DNA of 64,000 nucleotides from positions 1-64,000 of the forward strand of contig CAXBCF010000001.1 of the NCBI GenBank assembly GCA_963973975.1. The letters run 5' to 3'. This stretch comes from UBA1494_A sp963973975 (GTDB lineage Bacteria; Bacteroidota; Bacteroidia; Flavobacteriales_E; Vicingaceae). Made by a program: the position numbers and the translations under genes. Shown piece by piece: positions 39,891 through 48,854 of this stretch (the stretch's first letter is position 1; every line of letters begins with the position of its first letter). The notes under the pieces were generated by a model. It saw only the letters and a list, made by a program, of their open reading frames with translations. It did no database searches and was not told the DNA's origin.

Positions 39891-42506
39891 GTGAACCGAA
39901 GAAGTTTAATCATCATTTGTATTTCTGTGCTCCTTTTCTCAACTTGCTCAAGAGATAAGAACACCTGGATGTCTAGAGCCTACCACAATACCACCTCTCG
40001 ATACAATGGTTATTTCAATGCAAGAGAAATCATGCGTGAGAAAGACGAGCTATTAAGAACTAGTAAGATCGATGATTACACTCAATTACTTCCAATTTTC
40101 ATTTATCCGGACGAACAACAATCTCAGTCATTTTACCCCGACATGGATAAAATTATTGATAAATGTTCAGAAGTTATCGAAAGGCACTCCATTTACAAAA
40201 GAAGAACAGAGCATGTAAAATGGATTGACGACAGTTATTTTCTTATTGGGAAAGCACGGTTTTATAAAGAAGAATTTCAACTTGCTGAAGAAACTTTCCT
40301 TTACGTATATCAAGCGTATAAAAAGAATCCTGCGCGCTACATAGGATTAAACTGGCTGATTAAAACTTTTATTGAAACAAAGCAATACGATAAAGCAGAA
40401 GAATTTTTAGACCTCGGCCTTGCAGAAAAAAATAAATTCCCCGAGGAATATAAAGGACATTTCAATGCAATTTTTGCAGATTATTACCTAAAAGTCGATA
40501 AAGACGAAGAAAAAGCAATTGAAAAATTAGAAGAAGCTGTTCGTTTAACCAAAGAAAATGAAGCTAAACGTCGCTATTTATTTATTTTAGCTCAGCTTTA
40601 TGAAAACCAACAAAATAGAAGTCTTGCTATTGATCGCTACAGCAGAGTTTTAAAATTGAAACCAGATTATGCCATGCGTTTCAATGCGAAAATAAATCGA
40701 GCTGTTTTATATGATGTTACCTCAACGGAAGGAAAAGACATTGAGAAAGAGCTCTATAAAATGTTAAAGGATAAGCGAAATGAAAATTTTAGAGATCAGA
40801 TATATTTTGCACTCGCAGAAATTGCCATTAAAGAAGATGATGAACCTAAAGCAATTGACTATTTAAAGAAATCAACTAAGGCAAGTGTTAATAATAATCG
40901 TCAGAAGGGATTATCCTATTTAAAGTTGGCTAATATCTATTTTGAGCAACCACATTACATCAATGCTCAGATGAATTATGACAGTACACTTCAGTTTTTA
41001 CCTAAAGACTACCCAGGCTATTGGGATGCAGACAGCAAGAATAACAATTTAAAAGAATTAGTTGAAAACCTAAGATTAATTGATAGAGAAGATAGTTTAA
41101 TAGCACTCTCAAAGCTAAGTGAAAAAGAATTAGATAAAAAAATTAAGGGAATAATCAAAGAAATTAAAGCTGAAGAGGAAAGAAAGAAGCAAGCTGAGAT
41201 GAAAAAATTGGCTGAACTTCAAAATCAAAACAATCCATCTGGGCTAATTAATCTTGGCGCAGCTCCAAGAAAAGGGGAGTGGTATTTTTACAATGCTTCT
41301 AATATGGCAATGGGGCAAAGCGAATTTCAAGGTATTTGGGGTAATAGACCATTAGAAGATGATTGGAGAAGGAAAAAGAAAGGAAGTCAAAATAATAATA
41401 ACAGCCAAGAAACAGGTGGAGATGAAGGTGGTTTAGTAGAAAAAAAACCTGAGCAAGCTAAAGAAGATTCTTTAGCAGAGGCTACAAAATACGATCCTGA
41501 GACATACATGAAAGATATTCCAAAGGATTTGCAAGAAGAATTAGAAGCTCATGGAAGAATTGCAGAAGCCCTTTTTAATGTTGGAACAATTTTTAAGGAG
41601 AGTTTTAAAGATTATAAAAGTGCCATTAGGGCATTCGATAGAATAATTACACAATACGATACTTCTGTGCACAATCTCCCTTCACATTATCAATTGTATA
41701 GAATATATAAATTAATAAACGAAGAAGAAAAAGCAGAAATTGAAAAAAATTGGGTCTTAGAAAATCACCCTTTTAGCGAGTTTGCGTATCTAATAAAAAA
41801 CCCGGAGTACAACAAACAAAACAAAGACAGCAAAGAAAAAATCGAAGAGTTTTATGCAGCAACCTTTCGCTTGTACCAATTTAAGTTATATGAAGACGTG
41901 ATTAATAGTTGTATCAAAGCAGACGAAACATTTAGTGAGAATCACATTCAAGGAAAATTTGACTTACTGAAAGCAAAATCTATTGGCAATACTAGAAGCA
42001 AAGAAGAATTTAAGAGCGCACTGCAAAAAGTAGTAAAAGACCATCCGGATGATCCTGTAAAAGAAAAAGCCAATCAAATTTTGGCCTTCATGAAAGAAAT
42101 GGGACAGGAAGAAGTAAAACCCAAAAAACCAGTTATTGAGTTTGACTACAACCCAAAAGATAAACACATTTTAATCATATCGTCAGAAGATCAAAATTCA
42201 CCTGTTTTTAAAGAGTTGAGAAATAAAATAGCTGATTTTAACAAAGCTGCTTTTTCAGAAAGTAGATTGGAAGTTACTAACTCAGCTTTAAATGATAAGA
42301 GCATCTATTTAATACGAACTTTTGAAAGTTTAGAACAAGCAAATCGCTATTATAATGCACTTAAAAACAATAAGGAACTCTTTAGAGAAATTCAAAATGC
42401 GAACGCGAATTCATACCTTATTTCAAATACCAACTTCAGAACTTTATTCAAAACTAAAGACGAAACACAATACTTAGAATTTTATACTTTAAAATATCCA
42501 ACTTAA
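39891..42506 (+). CDS. sprE: Type IX secretion lipoprotein SprE/PorW, TPR-containing
   Basis: SprE (PorW in Porphyromonas) is an outer-membrane lipoprotein needed for type IX secretion and, in gliding species, for motility. The 871-residue protein has a lipoprotein signal ending at C19 (LLFSTC), the family N-terminus NTWMSRAYHNTTSRYNGYFNAREI, and TPR-like helical repeats at about 110-360. A charged low-complexity middle (about 410-540) is followed by more helical repeats and a C-terminal HILIISSEDQNSPVFKELRNKIADFN domain. The start is GTG, which sits on a possible -7 box (TATTTTTG), so the exact start is uncertain. It fits the two T9SS cargo genes at the window end. Confidence 0.9.
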   Translation: MNRRSLIIICISVLLFSTCSRDKNTWMSRAYHNTTSRYNGYFNAREIMREKDELLRTSKIDDYTQLLPIFIYPDEQQSQSFYPDMDKIIDKCSEVIERHSIYKRRTEHVKWIDDSYFLIGKARFYKEEFQLAEETFLYVYQAYKKNPARYIGLNWLIKTFIETKQYDKAEEFLDLGLAEKNKFPEEYKGHFNAIFADYYLKVDKDEEKAIEKLEEAVRLTKENEAKRRYLFILAQLYENQQNRSLAIDRYSRVLKLKPDYAMRFNAKINRAVLYDVTSTEGKDIEKELYKMLKDKRNENFRDQIYFALAEIAIKEDDEPKAIDYLKKSTKASVNNNRQKGLSYLKLANIYFEQPHYINAQMNYDSTLQFLPKDYPGYWDADSKNNNLKELVENLRLIDREDSLIALSKLSEKELDKKIKGIIKEIKAEEERKKQAEMKKLAELQNQNNPSGLINLGAAPRKGEWYFYNASNMAMGQSEFQGIWGNRPLEDDWRRKKKGSQNNNNSQETGGDEGGLVEKKPEQAKEDSLAEATKYDPETYMKDIPKDLQEELEAHGRIAEALFNVGTIFKESFKDYKSAIRAFDRIITQYDTSVHNLPSHYQLYRIYKLINEEEKAEIEKNWVLENHPFSEFAYLIKNPEYNKQNKDSKEKIEEFYAATFRLYQFKLYEDVINSCIKADETFSENHIQGKFDLLKAKSIGNTRSKEEFKSALQKVVKDHPDDPVKEKANQILAFMKEMGQEEVKPKKPVIEFDYNPKDKHILIISSEDQNSPVFKELRNKIADFNKAAFSESRLEVTNSALNDKSIYLIRTFESLEQANRYYNALKNNKELFREIQNANANSYLISNTNFRTLFKTKDETQYLEFYTLKYPT

Positions 42507-42620
42507 GCTTACAGCTAAAGAAACTTTATTAACTGCATTTAAATACTAAAATGGTATTATTGTTAAAGTAATAAGAAATTGTAACTTCGCAGGATTATGT
42601 TTAAGTTTAATTCGACAACT

Positions 42621-43028
42621 ATGGCAAAAAATACTGATGTAGACGCGTCTGCAATTAATATCATTCGAACAGGAACAGAAATCACAGGAGACATTATTTG
42701 CAAAGGTGACATTCGAATTGATGGAAAACTTTTTGGCAACCTAATGTCGGAGGGAAAAGTAGTGGTAGGAGATAATGGATATGTTGAAGGCTCTGTAAAA
42801 TGTGCCAACGCAACTATTTCTGGAACTTTGAAGGTAACCATTACCGTTAAAGAATTGTTGTCATTAAAAGCAACCTCAAATTTAATTGGAGAAATCACTA
42901 CCAATAAACTTCAAATTGAACCAGGAGCAAACTTTTCAGGAAACTGTAAAATGGGAGCAGTAATTAAAGGTATGGAAAGTGGCAACAAATCAAAACAAGA
43001 AGAACCCAAAAGAGAGAAAACAGCCTAG
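42621..43028 (+). CDS. Bactofilin (polymer-forming cytoskeletal protein)
   Basis: Bactofilins polymerise without nucleotides into filaments that organise the envelope. The 135-residue protein has the DUF583 right-handed beta-helix pattern: ITGDIICKGDIRIDGKLFGNLMSEGKVVVGDNGYVEGSVKC, with recurring I/V-x-G steps, and basic tails. The frame opens at an ATG 24 nt earlier (MFKFNSTT), but a -7-like TAACTTCG at 42582 would put the transcript start near that codon, so I favour MAKNTDVD. Its 3' end overlaps the atpZ start by 50 bp, tying it to the ATP synthase operon. Confidence 0.87.
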   Translation: MAKNTDVDASAINIIRTGTEITGDIICKGDIRIDGKLFGNLMSEGKVVVGDNGYVEGSVKCANATISGTLKVTITVKELLSLKATSNLIGEITTNKLQIEPGANFSGNCKMGAVIKGMESGNKSKQEEPKREKTA

Positions 43029-43233
43029 GTTTTTAATTTTTACAGGATTGGCGCTTCAAATGGGAGTGCTTGTCTATTTTGGTGCATACTTTGGAAAGTA
43101 TTTAGACCAAAAGTATCTAGAAGATCAAAGATGGTTTACCATTCTCTTCACATTAATTGCAATTATAATTTCCTTTTATTTTCTCATCAAAAAAGTCAAT
43201 CAAATCAACAATGACGAAGATTCGAAAGATTAG
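42979..43233 (+). CDS. atpZ: ATP synthase assembly protein AtpZ/AtpI family
   Basis: The 84-residue protein has a basic N-terminus and two transmembrane helices (GLALQMGVLVYFGAYFG and FTILFTLIAIIISFYFLI) joined by KYLDQKYLED, the pattern of the AtpZ/AtpI group that helps c-ring assembly or Mg/Ca transport at the head of atp operons. Translation appears to start at GTG within the bactofilin gene. It overlaps the following DUF6168 gene by 23 bp. Confidence 0.82.
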   Translation: MATNQNKKNPKERKQPRFLIFTGLALQMGVLVYFGAYFGKYLDQKYLEDQRWFTILFTLIAIIISFYFLIKKVNQINNDEDSKD

Positions 43234-43600
43234 CTTTTTTGGAGCATTTCTATTACTGCTGCTATTAATTTCTTTTGCAGTTCAGTCTCTAATCAATACA
43301 CAGCTTCAACTACCAATTTTTGAAAACCTAATTGTAGCAGCTTATGCAAGCAACTACTTTTTGGTTCTACTCACGTTTAGTTTCATCCTTTTTTTGAAAG
43401 ACAAGCACAATGCAAGCATTGGTTTTATCTTCATGTTTGGCTTTCTTCTTAAAATGGCAGTATTCTTTATTTTCTTCAAACCTGTCTACCAACTAAACGA
43501 TGAAATTGAAGGGCAAGAATTTGCTGCTTTTTTTGTACCCTATGCAATTTGCCTTACTTTCGAAACTTACTACTTGGTAAAACTTCTTAGCAAGAGTTAA
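43211..43600 (+). CDS. DUF6168 family membrane protein of the atp operon
   Basis: The 129-residue protein has four transmembrane helices (FFGAFLLLLLLISFAVQSLI, YFLVLLTFSFILFL, IGFIFMFGFLLKMAVFFIFF, FFVPYAICLTFETYYLVKLL). In position and layout it corresponds to the DUF6168 proteins that sit between atpZ and atpB in Bacteroidota. It could be the phylum's counterpart of the AtpI/AtpR helper proteins, but that is inference. The start overlaps atpZ, and a 151-bp gap follows before atpB. Confidence 0.75.
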   Translation: MTKIRKISFFGAFLLLLLLISFAVQSLINTQLQLPIFENLIVAAYASNYFLVLLTFSFILFLKDKHNASIGFIFMFGFLLKMAVFFIFFKPVYQLNDEIEGQEFAAFFVPYAICLTFETYYLVKLLSKS

Positions 43601-43751
43601 AATGCTGTTTTTGCAATAATTAAATTATCAAAAAACCGCAATAAAAAAGTTTTTAAAAATGCGCCTTAATTTCTGCTCAAAAGCTTTTTTATAATTGATT
43701 TTATTGCTTACGTTTGCGCCGAATTTTAGAAGCCACAAATAAGCTAAAAAA

Positions 43752-44816
43752 TTGAGAAAGTTACTCTTCAAATTTCTTGCATTTTCAATCCTTCTCTCTC
43801 CATCATATCTAATTGGAAATGAAAATGATTCGACAAACTCAGTAAATGAAACTGATGGTACTAAAAAAGAAATAAAGTCTTTCATAGACCACCATCTTCA
43901 AGATGATTATTCTTTCACCATTTGGCATGAAATGGGATTAGAATTTCCACTTCCTGTAATTTTAGTTGACAATGGCTTGCATGTTTTTTCTTCTGCAAAA
44001 TTTCACCACGGTGAAGAAGTGGTGGAATCAAAAGGCAACTTTTACAAACTCTATCACAACAAAATATACAAAACAGATGCTAGTGGCACGATTATCTATG
44101 ATGAAAGTCATCATCCAATAAATCTAAAACCACTTGATTTATCGATTACCAAGAATGTGTTCAGCATTATTTTGTTTTCAATATTGATTTTCTACTTGTT
44201 TACCAAGTTTGCAAAATCGTATTCAAAAGGAGCTATTCCTAATAAATTGGGATTATTTCTTGAGCCATTAGTATTGTTTGTTCGAGATGAAATTGCAATT
44301 CCAAACATTGGTGAAAAGCACTATCAAAAATACATGAGCTATTTATTGACTGTGTTTTTCTTTATTTGGTTTATTAACCTTGCAGGCTTAACTCCTTTAG
44401 GAATTAACGTAACAGGAAACATTGCAGTGACTTTCGCATTGGCATTGATGACTTTTCTTATCACTCAATTTACTTCTAAAAAAGAGTATTGGAAACACAT
44501 TTTTTGGATGCCAGGTGTGCCGGTTCCAATGAAATTTATTTTGGCTCCAATTGAATTGCTTGGCGTTTTCATTAAGCCTTTTGCTTTAATGATTCGTTTG
44601 TATGCAAACATGACAGCAGGTCACATTGTATTAATGAGTCTAATCGGTTTGCTGTATATCTTCCAAAATTGGTTTGCAAGAGGAGCATTTTTAGGTTTAA
44701 CATTCTTTTTATCAATCATAGAACTTTTAGTTGCCTTTCTGCAAGCATATATTTTTACGATGCTTACGGCACTTTATTTTGGTGGAGCGGTGGCAGAACA
44801 CGAACACCATGACTAA
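43752..44816 (+). CDS. atpB: F0F1 ATP synthase subunit a
   Basis: Subunit a forms the proton half-channels of the F0 motor. The 354-residue protein is longer than the usual 240-270 because of a signal-peptide-like N-terminus (LLFKFLAFSILLSPSYLIG) and about 110 periplasmic residues containing several histidines (DHHLQDDYSFTIWHEMG, DESHHPINLKP). The membrane part carries the essential arginine in KPFALMIRLYANMTAGHI and the final helix with FLQAYIFTMLTALYFGGAV. The long form is typical of this phylum. The start codon is TTG. Confidence 0.93.
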   Translation: MRKLLFKFLAFSILLSPSYLIGNENDSTNSVNETDGTKKEIKSFIDHHLQDDYSFTIWHEMGLEFPLPVILVDNGLHVFSSAKFHHGEEVVESKGNFYKLYHNKIYKTDASGTIIYDESHHPINLKPLDLSITKNVFSIILFSILIFYLFTKFAKSYSKGAIPNKLGLFLEPLVLFVRDEIAIPNIGEKHYQKYMSYLLTVFFFIWFINLAGLTPLGINVTGNIAVTFALALMTFLITQFTSKKEYWKHIFWMPGVPVPMKFILAPIELLGVFIKPFALMIRLYANMTAGHIVLMSLIGLLYIFQNWFARGAFLGLTFFLSIIELLVAFLQAYIFTMLTALYFGGAVAEHEHHD

Positions 44817-44846
44817 TTTGTATTTTTTAATTTAAATCTATATAAT

Positions 44847-45038
44847 ATGGAAATTCCAGCAATCGTAGGTGCAGGTTTAGTAGTAATCGGAGCCGGTATT
44901 GGTATCGGTAGAATCGGAGGTTCAGCAATGGAAGCTATTGCAAGACAGCCTGAGGCTACCAACAAGATTCAAACGGCTATGCTTATTGCAGCAGCACTTA
45001 TTGAAGGTATTGGTTTTGCTGCTCTTTTTGCAGTTTAA
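44847..45038 (+). CDS. atpE: F0F1 ATP synthase subunit c
   Basis: Subunit c forms the rotating ring. The 63-residue protein is a short two-helix hairpin with the polar loop ARQPE (R33-Q34-P35) and the ion-binding glutamate E53 in ALIEGIGFAAL. The residue after E53 is glycine and the extra polar ligands of Na+-type rings are missing, so it is probably proton-driven. At 63 residues it is shorter than most bacterial c subunits (70-90). A strong hairpin with a T-tract follows directly. Confidence 0.95.
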   Translation: MEIPAIVGAGLVVIGAGIGIGRIGGSAMEAIARQPEATNKIQTAMLIAAALIEGIGFAALFAV

Positions 45039-45058
45039 AACTACAAACTATTGACAAG

Positions 45059-45092
45059 AAAGAGTTGTAGCGGTTGGCTGCAACTCTTTTTA
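45059..45092 (+). terminator. Terminator-like hairpin between atpE and atpF
   Basis: AAAGAGTTGTAGC and GCTGCAACTCTTT form a 13-bp stem with one G-U pair and a 5-nt loop, followed by TTTAAAAAA. It lies 21 nt after the atpE stop, inside the operon. It could partly terminate or protect the 3' end of the atpE message, raising c-subunit output over downstream subunits. Confidence 0.7.
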
Positions 45093-45108
45093 AAAAATTA
45101 AAAAAGAA

Positions 45109-45612
45109 ATGGAAAAATTATTAGACAGTTTCTCGGTAGGTCTCTTCTTTTGGCAAACCATCTTGTTTCTTGCCTTATTGTTTCTGCTAAAAAAATATGC
45201 GTGGAAACCAATTTTAACGGCAGTAAAAAAACGAGAAGATTCTATTCGTGAAGGATTGGAGTCAGCCGAAAAAGCAAAAGAACAAATGATTCAATTGCAG
45301 GAAGACAACAAAGCACTTTTGAACGAAGCACGCTTAGAAAGAGAGGAGATTATTAAATCTGCAAGAGAAGCTAAAGAAAAAATGCTTCAAGAATCTAAAG
45401 ACAAAGCAAAAGAAGAAGGCGATAAAATGATTGCAGCTGCTAAAGAAACGATTAAGGCGGAAAGAAATGCAGCAGTGCAAGCAATCAAAAATCAAGTTGC
45501 TGAATTGTCTCTTCAAATTGCAGAAAAAATGTTGAAGTCAGAATTAGATAGCAACAAGTTAAAGCAAGAAGAATTAATTTCTTCTGCATTAAAAGATGCA
45601 AACTTGAACTAA
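45109..45612 (+). CDS. atpF: F0F1 ATP synthase subunit b
   Basis: Subunit b is the peripheral stalk. The 167-residue protein has one N-terminal membrane helix (GLFFWQTILFLALLFLLKKYAW) and a long, highly charged coiled coil (about 35-150) rich in Lys, Glu and Ala, the normal layout. It is separated from atpE by the hairpin and from atpH by about 90 bp. Confidence 0.95.
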   Translation: MEKLLDSFSVGLFFWQTILFLALLFLLKKYAWKPILTAVKKREDSIREGLESAEKAKEQMIQLQEDNKALLNEARLEREEIIKSAREAKEKMLQESKDKAKEEGDKMIAAAKETIKAERNAAVQAIKNQVAELSLQIAEKMLKSELDSNKLKQEELISSALKDANLN

Positions 45613-45614
45613 GA

Positions 45615-45678
45615 ACATGAAACGACCATTCAAGAAGTTTGAGATACAAAAGAAAGACTATTATAGGTCGTTCTATGT
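45615..45678 (+). other. Possible stem-loop in the atpF-atpH gap
   Basis: ACATGAAACGACC (45615-45627) can pair with GGTCGTTCTATGT (45666-45678) at 11 of 13 positions, with a 38-nt loop. There is no T-tract, so it is not a normal terminator. It may affect message stability or atpH translation. Confidence 0.3.
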
Positions 45679-45704
45679 GACCGTTGAAAAATCATTTTAG
45701 ACAC

Positions 45705-46247
45705 ATGAAAGGAGTAAGAGCGGCATCAAGATATGCCAAAGCAATTTACCATTTAGCACAGAGTCAAGGAATTCTTGAAGCTGTGGTTATTGATTTTCAA
45801 TTAATTCGAAAAGCAATTAAGGAAAGTGATGATCTTGAAATGCTCCTTAAAAGTCCTTTGATCAATGCAGAAAATAAAAAAACTGCTTTAACGAGTATTT
45901 TTCAAGGCAAGGTTCAAAAGCTGACAATGAAATCAATTATTCAAACTGTTAATCAAGGCAGAGAGGTAATGTTAGCTCTAATTTGCGAAGAGTTAATTGA
46001 AATATACAACAAAGCAAATCACATTGCAGCTGTTAAAATAACAACTGCAAGTCCTTTAGATGAAAGTACAAGAAACGCTGTTTTGAAAGGAATTAAAGAC
46101 AAATACAACTTTTCTAAAATCAACTTGATTGAAACAATCGACAAAGAATTGATTGGAGGAATTTTACTGAGAATTGGCGATCTTCAATTAGACGCAAGTA
46201 TTCGCAGACAATTAAATGACATAAAAAAAGAATTAGTACAAGCTTAA
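45705..46247 (+). CDS. atpH: F0F1 ATP synthase subunit delta
   Basis: Subunit delta links the F1 head to the b stalk. The 180-residue protein has the N-terminal helical domain (ASRYAKAIYHLAQSQGILEAV) and the C-terminal domain with VKITTASPLDESTRNAVLKGI and the signature IDKELIGGILLRIGDLQLDASIRRQL. The frame is open to a TTG 21 nt upstream, but the ATG gives the usual N-terminus. atpA follows after 18 bp. Confidence 0.94.
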   Translation: MKGVRAASRYAKAIYHLAQSQGILEAVVIDFQLIRKAIKESDDLEMLLKSPLINAENKKTALTSIFQGKVQKLTMKSIIQTVNQGREVMLALICEELIEIYNKANHIAAVKITTASPLDESTRNAVLKGIKDKYNFSKINLIETIDKELIGGILLRIGDLQLDASIRRQLNDIKKELVQA

Positions 46248-46265
46248 ATGCAAAAATTATAAATA

Positions 46266-47846
46266 ATGGCAGAAGTAAATCCAGCAGAAGTATCTGCAAT
46301 TTTAAGAGAACAGTTAGCAGGTGTAAAATCAGCAGCAGAACTTGAAGAAGTAGGAACAGTTCTCCAAGTTGGAGACGGTATCGCAAGAATCTATGGTATG
46401 TCTCAAGTTCAATCTGGTGAGTTGATCGAATTTGAAAACAACTTGATGGGTATCGTTTTGAACCTTGAAGAAGACAATGTTGGAGCTGTACTTTTAGGAT
46501 CTTCCAACAAAGTAAAAGAAGGAGATACTGTAAAAAGAACAGGAAGAATTGCTTCCATCAAAACTGGTGAAGGAATTCTTGGAAGAGTGGTAGATACTTT
46601 AGGTCAACCAATTGATGGAAAAGGACCAATTCAAGGAGAAACTTTCGAAATGCCAATTGAAAGAAAAGCTCCTGGAGTAATTTACAGACAACCTGTAAAC
46701 GAGCCATTACAAACTGGAATTAAATCAATTGATTCAATGATTCCTGTTGGAAGAGGCCAAAGAGAGTTGATTATTGGTGACCGTCAAACAGGAAAAACAA
46801 CTGTTGCAATTGATACCATTATCAATCAAAAAGAATTTTACGACAAAGGTGAACCTGTATATTGTGTTTATGTGGCGATTGGACAAAAAGGGTCTACCGT
46901 TGCAGGAATTGTAAAAACATTAGAAGATGCAGGTGCGATGGCTTACACAACTATTGTTGCTGCAAACGCTTCAGATCCTGCTCCAATGCAGTTTTATGCT
47001 CCATTTACAGGTGCTGCAATTGCAGAATATTTTAGAGATACAGGTAGACCAGCATTAATTGTTTTTGATGATTTATCGAAACAAGCTGTTGCTTACCGTG
47101 AAGTATCTTTATTGTTGAGAAGACCTCCAGGCCGTGAAGCATATCCTGGTGATGTATTTTACCTTCACTCAAGATTATTAGAAAGAGCTGCAAAAATCAT
47201 CAACAACGATGAAATTGCTTCTCAAATGAACGATTTGCCTGAATCACTTAAAGGTAAAGTAAAAGGTGGCGGATCAATTACTGCTCTTCCAATTATTGAA
47301 ACACAAGCAGGTGACGTTTCTGCTTACATCCCAACCAACGTAATTTCGATTACAGATGGTCAAATTTTCTTGGAGTCTAACTTATTTTTATCAGGAGTTC
47401 GACCAGCAATTAACGTAGGTATTTCTGTATCTCGTGTTGGAGGTTCTGCGCAGATTAAATCCATGAAAAAAGTAGCTGGAACATTAAAATTAGATCAAGC
47501 GCAATACCGTGAATTGGAAGCCTTTTCAAAATTTGGTTCTGACCTTGATGCTGCTACAAAATCTGTACTAGATAAAGGAGCGAGAAACGTTGAAATATTG
47601 AAGCAAGCTGAAAACTCTCCAATGTCTGTTGAAAACCAAGTAGCTATTATCTACTTAGGAACGAAAGGTTTATTGAGAAGTGTGCCAATAAATGAAGTAA
47701 GAAAATTTGAAGTTGAATTTTTGGAATACATGAACGCTAAGCACAGACCTACACTAGATGCTTTGAGAGATGGAAAATTCACAGACGAAGAAACAAAAGT
47801 GCTAGAAAAAGTAGCTGCTGACTTATCTGCAGCTTACAAAGCATAG
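46266..47846 (+). CDS. atpA: F0F1 ATP synthase subunit alpha
   Basis: Subunit alpha is the regulatory nucleotide-binding subunit of F1. The 526-residue protein has the P-loop GDRQTGKT near residue 172, the LIVFDDLSKQAVAYRE segment, the LLLRRPPGREAYPGDVFYLHSRLLER stretch and the ATPase signature PAINVGISVSRVGGSAQ. Length and motifs are normal. Codon usage looks like that of a highly expressed gene. atpG follows after 33 bp. Confidence 0.98.
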   Translation: MAEVNPAEVSAILREQLAGVKSAAELEEVGTVLQVGDGIARIYGMSQVQSGELIEFENNLMGIVLNLEEDNVGAVLLGSSNKVKEGDTVKRTGRIASIKTGEGILGRVVDTLGQPIDGKGPIQGETFEMPIERKAPGVIYRQPVNEPLQTGIKSIDSMIPVGRGQRELIIGDRQTGKTTVAIDTIINQKEFYDKGEPVYCVYVAIGQKGSTVAGIVKTLEDAGAMAYTTIVAANASDPAPMQFYAPFTGAAIAEYFRDTGRPALIVFDDLSKQAVAYREVSLLLRRPPGREAYPGDVFYLHSRLLERAAKIINNDEIASQMNDLPESLKGKVKGGGSITALPIIETQAGDVSAYIPTNVISITDGQIFLESNLFLSGVRPAINVGISVSRVGGSAQIKSMKKVAGTLKLDQAQYRELEAFSKFGSDLDAATKSVLDKGARNVEILKQAENSPMSVENQVAIIYLGTKGLLRSVPINEVRKFEVEFLEYMNAKHRPTLDALRDGKFTDEETKVLEKVAADLSAAYKA

Positions 47847-47879
47847 TTATAATTAGCAAAACCCGGCAAGCATAAGAAA

Positions 47880-48761
47880 ATGGCGAACTTAAAGGAAATA
47901 CGCAGCAGGATTACATCAATATCTTCTACTAGGCAGATAACATCTGCTATGAAAATGGTATCTGCTGCCAAATTAAGAAGAGCTCAAGATGCTATTACGC
48001 AAATGCGCCCTTACGCGAATAAACTCAAAGAACTCTTAGGAAATTTGAGCGATAGCACAGATGGGGATCATGAAAGTAAATACACAGAAATTAGAGAAGT
48101 AAAAGATGTATTGATTATTCCAATTACATCAAACAGAGGACTTGCAGGTGCGTTTAACTCCAACATTATTAAAGAAACCAATCGTGTTATTAAAGAAGAT
48201 TTTATCGGTCAACGAGTGACAGTAATGGCCATCGGAAAAAAAGCGGACGATTATTTCAAAAAAACGGAACACAACATTAAAGGAACTACCCTTCCTGGAA
48301 AATTAGATCTATTGTACGAAGATTTGACCTTTGAAAAAGTAGCTGATGTTGCTGAAAAAGTAATGAAGTCGTTTTCTTTTAAACAATTCGATAAGGTAGT
48401 AATCATTTACAATGAATTTGTGAATGCAGCTGTTCAGAATGTTAGAATAGAACAAATGTTGCCAATATTGCCTTCTGAAAAAGAAGAAAATACCTCAAAG
48501 CAAGATTATATTTTTGAACCATCTCAGGAGTTTATCCTTCAAGAATTAATTCCAAAATCATTGAAGTTGCAATTGTACAAAGCTATTTTAGATTCAAATG
48601 CCGCAGAGCATGGCGCTAGAATGACGGCTATGCACAAAGCAACTGACAATGCAACCGAGTTGATCAAAGACCTTAAATTGGTTTATAACAAAGCTAGACA
48701 GGCATCTATTACCAACGAGATTCTAGAAATTGTTGGTGGTGCAGAGGCATTGAACAATTAA
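47880..48761 (+). CDS. atpG: F0F1 ATP synthase subunit gamma
   Basis: Subunit gamma is the central rotating shaft. The 293-residue protein has the conserved N-terminal helix (IRSRITSISSTRQITSAMKMVSAAKLRRAQ), the Rossmann-like middle (VLIIPITSNRGLAGAFN) and the C-terminal helix ending MTAMHKATDNATELIKDLKLVYNKARQASITNEILEIVGGAEAL. It is the last gene of the operon: atpD (beta) and atpC (epsilon) do not follow and must be elsewhere, as is usual in Bacteroidota. Confidence 0.97.
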   Translation: MANLKEIRSRITSISSTRQITSAMKMVSAAKLRRAQDAITQMRPYANKLKELLGNLSDSTDGDHESKYTEIREVKDVLIIPITSNRGLAGAFNSNIIKETNRVIKEDFIGQRVTVMAIGKKADDYFKKTEHNIKGTTLPGKLDLLYEDLTFEKVADVAEKVMKSFSFKQFDKVVIIYNEFVNAAVQNVRIEQMLPILPSEKEENTSKQDYIFEPSQEFILQELIPKSLKLQLYKAILDSNAAEHGARMTAMHKATDNATELIKDLKLVYNKARQASITNEILEIVGGAEALNN

Positions 48762-48854
48762 GCTAACTTTTTCGTTTCCTAGATCATAAATTCCTAGCCT
48801 ATTTTCTGATTAATAGAATTTTTAATAGCTTTAGATTTTCTTTTTGATTCGTTC

